Source: Ignavibacteriota bacterium (GTDB taxonomy: Bacteria > Bacteroidota > Ignavibacteria > UBA10030 > UBA6906). Taken from it: DNA of 64,000 nucleotides. Of this stretch, positions 46,907 to 55,221 are shown piece after piece; within the stretch, counting starts at the first letter, position 1, and every line of letters starts with the position of its first letter. The stretch spans positions 372,001-436,000 of the forward strand of contig JADJHP010000003.1 in NCBI GenBank assembly GCA_016707525.1, given 5' to 3'. A program made the translations under genes and the position numbers. The notes below the pieces were generated by a model. The model saw only the letters and a program-made list of their open reading frames with translations, was not told the origin of the DNA and did no database searches.

Positions 46907-48403
46907 TCATGCCGTGAAGGTGAAGGTGAACGCGCATCCGCCGCCGGCCAGATTCCCGGCTTCGAGCGACCATCCGCAGCGCTGGCGGGCGATCTCATAG
47001 GCGAGATAGCAGCCATACCCCGCGTGCTCCGATTCGCCGGTCCCTTTGGTGCTGCTCTGCTCCCGGAAGATCCTGGGGACCCCCTGGTCGTCGCGTTCCA
47101 GCAACCAGGGTTCGATCCCCCTGCCGTCATCGGCGATCCGGATCGTCCCTGTACCGCTCGCGGCATCAAAGGACGTGCTGATGGTGACGACGATCGACGC
47201 GGCATCCGCATGCTCGATGGAATTCTGGATGATAGGTTCTATCACCTCCCACACCACATATTCATTGATATGCACCGGAGGCAACGCGGGGTCCAGAACA
47301 AAGTCGAATTTCACCCGATCCCTGCTGTGCGCGATCCGCAGGAAGACGTTCTGCACAAGGAAACGAATGACTTCATTCACGTCCGTGTGGAAGATCGGGC
47401 TCCGGATGGTCTGCAGGGGTGGATCGAACCACTTCATGTCGTAGATCACGCGCGCCACGAAGTTCGAATAGCGCGTCACCCGGTACTTCACTCCCTCCAT
47501 CGTCCCGGCGGTCAGGTTCCGGAGGTCCTCTTTGATGAACCCCATGATCTTTTCCGCCTTGTGGTGCGTGTGGTAGATGCGCTTGGTGAACAGCAGCTCT
47601 TTCTCGTGATGGATCTGCTCGGCGAGATGCTCCTTCTCCTTTTGAAAGAGCTGGGCCTGGGCTTCGTTGCGCTGGCGGAGCGTGTACGAGGAGACGTAGA
47701 ACATGGCCAGCAACCCGAAGAGGATAAGGGCGGAGAATGTCAGGGCGATCTCGTCGTAATTGGTGATGATCTCGCGGGACAGGAAGCTGAAGTCGGGAGT
47801 GTTCTTCATGTACACAGCGCCGGTGAACTCTCCGCGCACAACGAATGGCACATAGACATGAAAGGTCTGCTTCCCTTCGACGATCGCCCGGATCTGCTCA
47901 CTGCTCCTGAACTCCTGCTCGTGCTCCCGGTAGAGCGCGATGGCAGCATGGTGATCGATCGCGGTCGAGGGCAGTTCCCGCCTGCCGAGGAACATATACT
48001 CGTAGAGGGTATGACCGTCATCGATCGCGGCAAGGCTGCCCTGGACCGGAACAATGACGCAGACCTCGCGGACGTTCTGATTGAGGAGTTGCTGGCTGAG
48101 GATGATATTCAAGCCCTGGATGATCCGGCGGCCCTCTCGCGACCCCGGATCTGCTTCGCCACCATACCCCTCGAGTTGCAGCTCCAGCGATGTTGCGGTG
48201 AGGTTCGCAAGGCGTTCGGCGGAATCCTGCTGGTACCATTCCTGGGTGTGCCCGAGAAACTTTGCCACCGAGGTCTTATGGAGGATAGAGACAACCAGTT
48301 GGAAGATCAGAAGGACAATGAACAGCACAGTCACGTGTTTCAGATCGAACTGGTAGGCTCGCAGATGACCCGCCATGCCCGCCCGCATCGTTTCGCTGCT
48401 CAT
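46907..48403 (-). CDS. Membrane sensor histidine kinase
   Basis: A 498-residue kinase with transmembrane helices at about 24-42 and 219-240 and a periplasmic sensor domain of some 175 residues between them. A coiled-coil region ('LFQKEKEHLAEQIHHEKELL') leads to a dimerisation region with candidate His280 or His281 ('IYHTHHKAEKIMG'). The C-terminal ATPase domain has an N-box 'IEPIIQNSIEHAD' and G-box 'IRIADDGRGIEPW'. It lies between the solute-binding protein gene (13 bp upstream) and the sigma-54 regulator (21 bp downstream), so the three are very likely one signalling unit. The periplasmic domain is not of a named family to me. Confidence 0.9.
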   Translation of the reverse strand: MSSETMRAGMAGHLRAYQFDLKHVTVLFIVLLIFQLVVSILHKTSVAKFLGHTQEWYQQDSAERLANLTATSLELQLEGYGGEADPGSREGRRIIQGLNIILSQQLLNQNVREVCVIVPVQGSLAAIDDGHTLYEYMFLGRRELPSTAIDHHAAIALYREHEQEFRSSEQIRAIVEGKQTFHVYVPFVVRGEFTGAVYMKNTPDFSFLSREIITNYDEIALTFSALILFGLLAMFYVSSYTLRQRNEAQAQLFQKEKEHLAEQIHHEKELLFTKRIYHTHHKAEKIMGFIKEDLRNLTAGTMEGVKYRVTRYSNFVARVIYDMKWFDPPLQTIRSPIFHTDVNEVIRFLVQNVFLRIAHSRDRVKFDFVLDPALPPVHINEYVVWEVIEPIIQNSIEHADAASIVVTISTSFDAASGTGTIRIADDGRGIEPWLLERDDQGVPRIFREQSSTKGTGESEHAGYGCYLAYEIARQRCGWSLEAGNLAGGGCAFTFTFTA

Positions 48404-48416
48404 GACCCGGCCCTTC

Positions 48417-49724
48417 TCACTGCATCGCGCCCGCGGCGCGGATCTGTGTATTCATGTCGTGGAGAGCGCTGTCAATGCTGATCTCACCCTTCACCGCGCG
48501 ATTGGCAGCACGTGACACGATGTCCGACAACTTGGTGTATTCCATAAGTGCCGGACGGTGGAACCCGTTGCCGATCAACCCGGCATAGTACTGCAGGATC
48601 GGATGACGCTGCATGTAGGCGGGATCGGTATACACCTCCATATTCGTCGGGATGTAGCCGCCCACTTCGAACAGGATCTTCTGCATGTCCACGCGCTGAA
48701 AAAAGCGTGCCAGCTCCACCGCCTCCTTTTTGCGTGCGCTGAAGCGCGAGACCATGAAGTTCCATCCTCCGAACACACTCACCGGCCGGCGCCCTGTGAA
48801 ATGTGGCAACGGAGCGCGCTGCACAAGGTCCAGCTTCAGCGTGTCCGCGTACCAGCGGCGATATTTTTCCAGGAAGTTCGGCCATCCGCGCACCGCAACG
48901 CCGTTGCGTTCCAGCATGTGCGTGTAGCTCTGGATCTCGTCGAACTCGCAGACCTCCCGGGGGCTGATGCCGTCCACGGCAGCAAAATCCACAAGCATTC
49001 CCAACGCCCGGCGTGGCTCGGGACGTTCAAAATCGATGGGCCGGCGCGTGAAGAACCGGTCGTCCTGACCGGCGATCAATTCAAAGAAGTTGCATGTCAA
49101 CCCTTCATAATCGTTCGCCTGGAAGAAGTAGAACGGCCAACCCCTTGCTCTCGCATCGCGGCCAACCGCCCGGAATTCGTCCCAGGTGAGCGACGCGCGC
49201 AGCCTGGCCTCGAACGCGGGGTCGGGCCGTAGCCGACGCATGAGGTCCGCCCGATAGTACAGCAGTCCGATGTCGATGTACATCGGAATGGCCATCAAAC
49301 GGCCATCAAAGAAACATGATTCCTGTGCCTGGGGAAGAACGGCCGAACGGTCATCCGCAGAGATGAGACTGTCCAGAGGCTCGCACCAACGCGAGAATCG
49401 AGCCACCCAGATGTGGTCCACGGTGAAGATGTCCAGCCGGTCACTCTTATTCCTCAGCGAGCGGGCCAACAATTCCTTCCGTTCATTGGTGCTGAACTTC
49501 TCGAACGGCAGGTTGACAGGAACCACTTCGACACGGCCTTGATGCAGCGCATTGAACCGGTCGATGACGCTCTGGTGCGCCGGCGAGATGTTATCGGCAT
49601 AGTAGACGCGGACAATGCCATCCGTTTCGTCCCCACCGACACTCACGCGATCGAACACAACGAGCGCAACGATCGCCAGGACAAGCGTTAGTGCAACGGA
49701 AATGGAAATGACATGTGCACGCAT
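48417..49724 (-). CDS. Orphan ABC-type extracellular solute-binding protein (family 1)
   Basis: A 435-residue protein with one N-terminal hydrophobic helix (ISISVALTLVLAIVALVVF) that lacks a clear cleavage site or lipobox, so it is probably membrane-anchored. The rest fits sugar-binding family 1: 'GIVRVYYADNISPAHQSVIDRFNALHQG', 'YIDIGLLYYRADLMRR', 'SVFGGWNFMVSRFSARKKEAVELARFF'. No ABC permease or ATPase genes are adjacent. Instead a histidine kinase starts 13 bp downstream. This suggests that it serves as the ligand sensor for the kinase, as known for some periplasmic binding proteins that work with two-component systems. The ligand is probably an oligosaccharide, given the neighbouring GH16. 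Confidence 0.88.
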   Translation of the reverse strand: MRAHVISISVALTLVLAIVALVVFDRVSVGGDETDGIVRVYYADNISPAHQSVIDRFNALHQGRVEVVPVNLPFEKFSTNERKELLARSLRNKSDRLDIFTVDHIWVARFSRWCEPLDSLISADDRSAVLPQAQESCFFDGRLMAIPMYIDIGLLYYRADLMRRLRPDPAFEARLRASLTWDEFRAVGRDARARGWPFYFFQANDYEGLTCNFFELIAGQDDRFFTRRPIDFERPEPRRALGMLVDFAAVDGISPREVCEFDEIQSYTHMLERNGVAVRGWPNFLEKYRRWYADTLKLDLVQRAPLPHFTGRRPVSVFGGWNFMVSRFSARKKEAVELARFFQRVDMQKILFEVGGYIPTNMEVYTDPAYMQRHPILQYYAGLIGNGFHRPALMEYTKLSDIVSRAANRAVKGEISIDSALHDMNTQIRAAGAMQ

Positions 49725-49730
49725 GAGGGA

Positions 49731-49783
49731 CCATGATCGTGGGACGGATCATGGAATGTATTGAGAATGCCGCTGAGATTCAA
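49731..49783 (-). promoter_or_regulatory. Promoter and operator-like inverted repeat of the sensing operon
   Basis: On the minus strand TTGAAT (49778-49783) and TACATT (49755-49760) are spaced 17 bp apart. Directly after them lies the inverted repeat CCATGATC-(8)-GATCATGG (49731-49754), ending seven bases before the ATG of the binding-protein gene. The position suits a repressor site or a leader hairpin. Confidence 0.5.
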
Positions 49784-49924
49784 CGATGCGGAGGGACTGC
49801 CCTGCGGGATGTACTGGTGCGGAATGGCTGCAGATCCATGGGCCGTCTTCAGAAGCATGACGCTGCTGAGATGATGGGCTTCCCGATCAGATATCTGAAT
49901 TCAGCTCTCTGCTGCCTGCATGCA

Positions 49925-51223
49925 TCACGCGTCCTGCATCTGGAACCCGACGCCGATCTCTTTCAGGAATGCGAACGGCAGCTCACCACCGGCAAAGATG
50001 AACACGTAGTCGTTCCGTACTGTCTCCTCACTTCCGGCTATCTCGAGGCGGACCTGCTCCGGCAGGATCTCGCGCACACCGGAGTTCCACACCAGACGGA
50101 CCAGGCTGCGGCTGACGGCCTCATCGATCGCTTTCTTGTTCCGGTCTTTGATGCGTGAAAAGGCCTCGCGACGATAGGACAGCGTGACACGGTTCCTTGC
50201 CCGGAGGGACAACCCCACCGCGGCTTCCACGGCGCTGTCTCCCCCGCCCACCACGAGGATGTCGCTTCCTTCATACGAACTGGCATCCAGAAGGCGATAC
50301 ATCACCTTTCCCTGCTCCTCACCCGTCACGCCGAGTTTGCGGGGCGTGCCACGTCGCCCGAGCGCCAGCACGACGTACCTGGTCCGGTATGATCCTACGG
50401 GCGTTCGCACTTCGTAGCCGCCAGGATCGCCGGCTACCGCGAGCACCTTCTCATTCGTATGCACATTCAACTTCGTTTTCTGCAGGATCCGCTCCCAGAG
50501 CGACAGGAGTTCCTCTTTGGAGACCTCGGAGAATTTCACCTTCCCCCAGAGCGGCAGTTCGAACGGGGATGTGAGGACGATCTTCCGCCGGGGATAGTGC
50601 AGAATGGTCCCGCCGATGGTCTCCTGTTCCAGCGCGACATAGCGGAGGCCTGCTTCCTGCGCCGCGAGAGAGGCCGTCAGGCCCGCGGGACCAGCGCCGA
50701 CGACCACCACATCATACATGTCGCCGCTTGCCCGGGTCGGATCGGCCGCGATCTCCCCGACGACCCGCACGCCCTGGGAGACCGCATTGCGGATGAGCCC
50801 GATGCCGCCCAGTTCACCCGCGACAAAGATCCCCGGCCGCGTGGTCTCCATCCGGTCATTCAGGACGGGAAGCTCCGCATTGCGGCCCGGAGGGGCGAAC
50901 ACGAGGTTGATCCCGCCTACCGGACAGGCGTCGGCGCACCGGCCATGGCCGACACATTTGGCCCCATGAAGGAGGACGGCGGTTCCTTCGACGATCCCCA
51001 GAACATTCTCCTCGGGGCAGGCCATGACACAATTCCCGCAGCCGATACACTGGAGCGCATCGATGCGCGGATGCATCCCGCCCGCAACATCGAGGCCGGT
51101 CATCTTCAGCTCGCGCATCCGGTTCTTCGCGTCCGTTTCCTTCCGGCGCTGGCGCCGGTAATACGGGATCACCGAAACGGCAATGATCGCGAATGCTATC
51201 GCAATGGTCAGAAGTGATTCCAC
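49925..51223 (-). CDS. Membrane-anchored Fe-S/FAD NAD(P)-binding oxidoreductase
   Basis: A 432-residue protein. An N-terminal helix (residues 3-22) anchors it in the membrane. A ferredoxin part follows: first cluster motif 'CIGCGNCVMACP' (Cys59, 62, 65, 69); the second, 'CVGHGRCADACP', has His93 where the second Cys is expected. A segment resembling the C-terminal end of thioredoxin reductases ('PGIFVAGELGGIGLIRNAV') comes before the flavin domain, which has the FAD motif 'VVGAGPAGLTAS' (about 175-185) and an NAD(P)-binding 'LVVGGGDSAVEAA'. The active dithiol CxxC of thioredoxin reductase is absent. It is the last gene of the cytochrome cluster and could feed electrons from NAD(P)H into it. 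Confidence 0.85.
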   Translation of the reverse strand: MESLLTIAIAFAIIAVSVIPYYRRQRRKETDAKNRMRELKMTGLDVAGGMHPRIDALQCIGCGNCVMACPEENVLGIVEGTAVLLHGAKCVGHGRCADACPVGGINLVFAPPGRNAELPVLNDRMETTRPGIFVAGELGGIGLIRNAVSQGVRVVGEIAADPTRASGDMYDVVVVGAGPAGLTASLAAQEAGLRYVALEQETIGGTILHYPRRKIVLTSPFELPLWGKVKFSEVSKEELLSLWERILQKTKLNVHTNEKVLAVAGDPGGYEVRTPVGSYRTRYVVLALGRRGTPRKLGVTGEEQGKVMYRLLDASSYEGSDILVVGGGDSAVEAAVGLSLRARNRVTLSYRREAFSRIKDRNKKAIDEAVSRSLVRLVWNSGVREILPEQVRLEIAGSEETVRNDYVFIFAGGELPFAFLKEIGVGFQMQDA

Positions 51224-51231
51224 GGTGCTCC

Positions 51232-52818
51232 TTAGAGTCGGAACCCCAACTCGGCAATGATCCTCTGAAGGGGACGGTCATTCTCCCAGACCTGGTCGAA
51301 CCCGCCGAACAGGTACCACCGTGAACCGAGGATCATCTGCAGCATGAGACTCGCCGTCGTTGTCGTCTGCTTCTCTTTTGATCGGAACAGCGTGTACGCA
51401 TACTGCTCCGCACTCAAGGTCAGCGATGATCCCGACGGGAACGAATAGTCGATGTTCCCTGAGAAGTTCGTACCATCCGCATACGTCCCCTTGATGGTCG
51501 CACCCATCAATCCCAGACTCGCCCCCGTCTGCAGAATATTCCCCATCCTGAATGTGCCAATGATCGTCCGCGATGTCCGGAGATCCGCGATCCGTGGGCG
51601 TACGTTGATCCGTCCGCCGATCTGGATGCGCGCCGGCAGGCGGATCATCATTCCGCCGCGGATCCCCTGCCGGACGGTATTGTCCATAATGGTATCGGAC
51701 CGGACGTTCATGGATTCAAGATAGTACACCATACGTGTGGCATCGTATCCGCCATCCAGCGTAAGCCAGTCGGTGGGAGACACGGAGATATTCACGAACG
51801 TGTTCGTCAAACGTGGTTTGCTCGTCCGGGCAGCGCCGTCGAGGCCGACGATGTCGATCTCCGTGGACTGATACAGGAAGAACGCCGACCCGAGCCGCAT
51901 GCTGCTCTGCAGGTACATGAAATCCCGGTCCAGTTTTCCCCGGTACATCAGGCGACCGTAGGCAAGCGTGACGTCCCCACCACCATTCCCCGCACTCGGC
52001 CATCCATAGTTCACGAACAGAGCCGCCTTCTGACGGTAGGTATCGATGCCCGAGTTGGCATAGTCCGGCTGGAACCCGCCGAGGATGCCGGTCGTGAACC
52101 TTCCGGAACGCACGAAGGCCTCCACACCATCGAGAGGTCCGAGACCCGCCGCATACCGGGGCGTCACGCGGCCGAGGCCGAATCCTGCTCCATTGCCCGC
52201 CGGCTCGAGCCGGAAGGCGGCATCATAGATCCGGACATTCGTGCGCGTCCGTGAGAAATTCAGTTGTGAGGCATCCGCAAGCTCACGCGACACTCTCCCG
52301 TGCAGGGAGAAGGAGATCCGGGATCCAAAGAGTGCAGGCATCGACAGGTTCGCCATCAGGGTCGGCAACGAGGTCGTGAACCCCTCGGCGGAGCGCATGC
52401 CGAAATATTGCAGCGCGATGCGCCCGGTGACAAGCGGCGGTGACAGCGCGGCACCGGACTCGCCCCGGCCTTTCGGGCCCTGCGTCACGACGGGTTCAGG
52501 GCGGCGCCAGAGCCGGGCCGTCACGCTGTCGCCGACCGCCACAGCACGCGCGCCACCTTCCAGGGGAACCATCGACGAACGTGCCGAGACCGCAGCAACC
52601 ACGCCCCGCCCGATCGCCTTGCCCGATTTCTCGAACGTGATCGTATCGCCGACCGCAAGGCGTTGTTCCCTGCCTGCGCCGACGTACGCCGCGGCGCCGG
52701 AGACATACGTCACCGCGGCACGCACGTTCACGATCGTCGCTTGACGTTGTGCGTGCCCGACCCCGCCCAGCACACACACAATACCGCATACGCCTATGAA
52801 GCGCCAGATGCCGGTCAC
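51232..52818 (-). CDS. Outer-membrane beta-barrel protein of the cytochrome cluster
   Basis: A 528-residue exported protein with a signal peptide (WRFIGVCGIVCVLGGVGHA). An N-terminal beta-rich domain of about 100 residues ('REQRLAVGDTITFEKSGKAIGRG') resembles FecR- or SH3-like periplasmic modules. The rest shows repeated amphipathic strands, for example 'VTGRIALQYFG' and 'SRISFSLHGRV', and ends in 'RIIAELGFRL' as outer-membrane barrels do. It starts with GTG inside the stop of the 31-heme cytochrome gene (GTGA), so the two are translationally coupled. This suggests a porin-like sheath for the cytochrome, although no sequence link to MtrB-type porins could be established by eye. Confidence 0.78.
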   Translation of the reverse strand: MTGIWRFIGVCGIVCVLGGVGHAQRQATIVNVRAAVTYVSGAAAYVGAGREQRLAVGDTITFEKSGKAIGRGVVAAVSARSSMVPLEGGARAVAVGDSVTARLWRRPEPVVTQGPKGRGESGAALSPPLVTGRIALQYFGMRSAEGFTTSLPTLMANLSMPALFGSRISFSLHGRVSRELADASQLNFSRTRTNVRIYDAAFRLEPAGNGAGFGLGRVTPRYAAGLGPLDGVEAFVRSGRFTTGILGGFQPDYANSGIDTYRQKAALFVNYGWPSAGNGGGDVTLAYGRLMYRGKLDRDFMYLQSSMRLGSAFFLYQSTEIDIVGLDGAARTSKPRLTNTFVNISVSPTDWLTLDGGYDATRMVYYLESMNVRSDTIMDNTVRQGIRGGMMIRLPARIQIGGRINVRPRIADLRTSRTIIGTFRMGNILQTGASLGLMGATIKGTYADGTNFSGNIDYSFPSGSSLTLSAEQYAYTLFRSKEKQTTTTASLMLQMILGSRWYLFGGFDQVWENDRPLQRIIAELGFRL

Positions 52819-55183
52819 TCACGCCCCCGCGGATGGCAGTTATAGCACGCCGCACTGCTGTAACTATACCTTGTATTGCCACGATGCTTGGAATCCATCG
52901 AACTCTGTGCATGCTCATGGCACCCGATGCATGAGAAGACCCGGATGTCGGATGCCGACGTATGACAATCCGCGCACGACGTCCACCGTCCCGGCCGGTG
53001 GACCGCCGTCGCCGAGATCGGGAAGGATGGTTCGTGGTCGAATGTCGAAGGTGTCCAACCCGATGACGAGTGGCAGGTTTCGCAGGTCGTCGGGAAACCC
53101 GACGTCGTGTGATTCGGGTTTGTCGATGCGTTGTAGTCCTGCTGGTGACACGACACGCAGGTGGAAGGCAGTCCCTTGTAGACATTGTTGACGTGGCACT
53201 GGGCGCAGGCCACGCCCACATGCCGCCCGTTCAACGCAAAGCCGGTCTGCGAGTGATTGAAACTTCCGGCCCAGTTGGCCGCACCCGTGCCGTGGCACGT
53301 CACGCAATCGGTCGCGAACCCCGATGCCTGATGTGGCGGATTCTTGGTTCCATTGAAATCCGTTGCGTGGCACGAGTAGCAATCGGCCGGCAGCCCCTTG
53401 AAAACATTGTTCTTGTGGCACTGGAGGCACGGCACCGCAGCATGGGAACCGTTCAACGGGAAGCCGGTACTTGCGTGATCGAATTTCCCGCCCCATGTCG
53501 TCGAGGACGCCGAATGGCACTGGATGCAGTCCGTCCCCAGGCCCGAGACCTGGTGCGGCGGGGTCGTCGTTGCGGCATAGTCGGCGGCATGACACGAATA
53601 GCAGTTCGCGCCGGCAGCCCCTTGAAGACATTGTTCTTGTGGCAGGTCATGCACTGTACCGTGACATGCGCACCGGTCAACGGGAACAGCGTGGCAGAGT
53701 GATCGAATTTCCCGCCCCAGGTGGTCGCCGAGCCCGAATGGCACAGATTACAATCCGTGCTCAACCCGGATGTCCGATGCGGAGGATTCGTCGTGGCCGT
53801 ATACTCGGCGCTATGGCACGAGTAGCAGTCCGACGGTAGCCCCTTGTACACATTGTTCTTGTGGCAGTCGACGCACGGCACCGCCGCATGGGAGCCTGCC
53901 AGGTTGAACCCGGTCGTGGCGTGGTCAAACTTCGACACCCACGCCGAGGATGTCGTCGTATGACACTGCGCGCAATCCGTCCCGAACCCGGCAGCCTGAT
54001 GAGGCGGATTCTTCGTTGCCGTGAAGTCCGCCGCATGACATGCATTGCAGGTAGTAGCAAGACCTTTGAAGACATTGTTCTTGTGACATGCCATACACTG
54101 GACCGTCGCATGCAGCCCGGTCAGGGGGAATGCCGTCGTGGCATGATCGAATTTCCCGCCCCACACCGACGAAGATGCCGAATGGCATTGGATGCAATCC
54201 GTGCTCAGGCCCGAGGCCAGATGCGGCGGATTCTTCGTTGCATTATAGTCATTGGCATGACACGAGAAGCAGGTTGATGGCAGACCCTTGTAGACGTTGT
54301 TCTTGTGGCAGTCGGCGCACGGCACCGCCATGTGCGATCCGACCAGCGGGAAGGCGGTCGCCGCGTGATCGAACTTCGCCGTCCAGGTGGAAGAAGACGC
54401 GGCGTGACACTGGGCACAATCCGTACCGAACCCTGCCGACTGATGCGGCGGCTTGGTCGTGCGTGTGTATTCGCCCGTGTGGCACGAGGCGCAGTGTGAC
54501 GGCAGGCCTTTGAAGGTGTTGTTCTTGTGGCACTGGGCACAGGCAACAGCGGCATGGGAACCCACCAGCGGGAACCCGGTCGTGGTGTGATCGAACTTCC
54601 CTCCCCAGGCCGCCGCCGACACCGAGTGGCACGTTTCGCACGTGGTGTTGATACCGGACGCACGGTGCGCCGGCGCCGTCGTGGCATCATAGTCGTTGCG
54701 GTGACAGCTATAGCAGTCGATCGGGGCGCCGGCGTACGTATGCTTCTGCTCGTTGGTGTGGCATGCCTGGCACTGTGCACGGCGGTGGGCGCCGAGCAAG
54801 GCGAATCTGGTGGAGACGTGCCGCTGGGGCATATCCGGGACCAGCCAGGATTCCGATGAATGGCATCGCTCGCAGTTCGGGCCCAACTCATTACGATGGA
54901 CATCCGTGTGACACGTACCGCAACGATCCGTCGCCTCCGAGAACTTCAATGTTGCATGGCACTGCCTGCAGGCCACCTGCGCGTGCTGCCCAACCAGCGG
55001 GAACCCCGTCTGGGAATGTTTGAACTTCACACCCGGTGTCAGGACCTTCCAGGAATCGGTGTCATGGCACTGATCGCACGCGACGGAGAGTTTGCCGTGC
55101 GGCGAATCCTGCGCGTGCACGGCAATGGCCGTGAGACAGATCCCCGCGATGGCAAGGATGAACTTCACGATGACTGATCGCAT
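52815..55183 (-). CDS. Multiheme c-type cytochrome with about 31 CxxCH motifs, frameshifted
   Basis: An exported cytochrome (signal peptide MRSVIVKFILAIAGICLTAIAVHA). The first frame, to about 53610, holds 20 CxxCH heme-binding motifs; the second frame, to 52815, holds 11 more. The frames join at 'NVFKGLPA', where GCGCG stands in place of GCG: a two-base insertion at about 53606-53612. Restored, the protein has about 789 residues and 31 hemes. Its middle consists of 74-residue units, each with three CxxCH plus extra His in 'FDH', 'GSH' and 'PPH', which could be the second heme ligands. It is likely a periplasmic or outer-membrane electron wire. ATG 55183 is preceded by GGAGGG. Confidence 0.88.
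53042..54595 (-). repeat. Seven tandem 222-bp (74-codon) triheme repeats
   Basis: Starting at 54595, units begin with 'FDHTTTGF', 'FDHAATAF', 'FDHATTAF', 'FDHATTGF', 'FDHSATLF', 'FDHASTGF' and 'FNHSQTGF'. The first six I aligned are 74 residues each (the fifth after removing the two-base insertion); the last is 73. All have the CHKNN/CHVNN-VYKGLP core and three CxxCH motifs. Confidence 0.85.
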
Positions 55184-55221
55184 GATGCCCTCCGCATGCT
55201 TGTCTTCCCCTGTCCTCACAC

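Noticed and set aside
45458..48481. 1007-codon plus-strand open frame opposite regulator and kinase genes
   Set aside because: Antisense artefact; the minus-strand proteins have complete catalytic motifs.
38838..49783. Sigma-54 promoter (TGGCAC-N5-TTGC) upstream of glucan genes
   Set aside because: A TGGCAC occurs before the GH3 gene but without the GC element at the right distance; none of the intergenic regions gave a convincing match.
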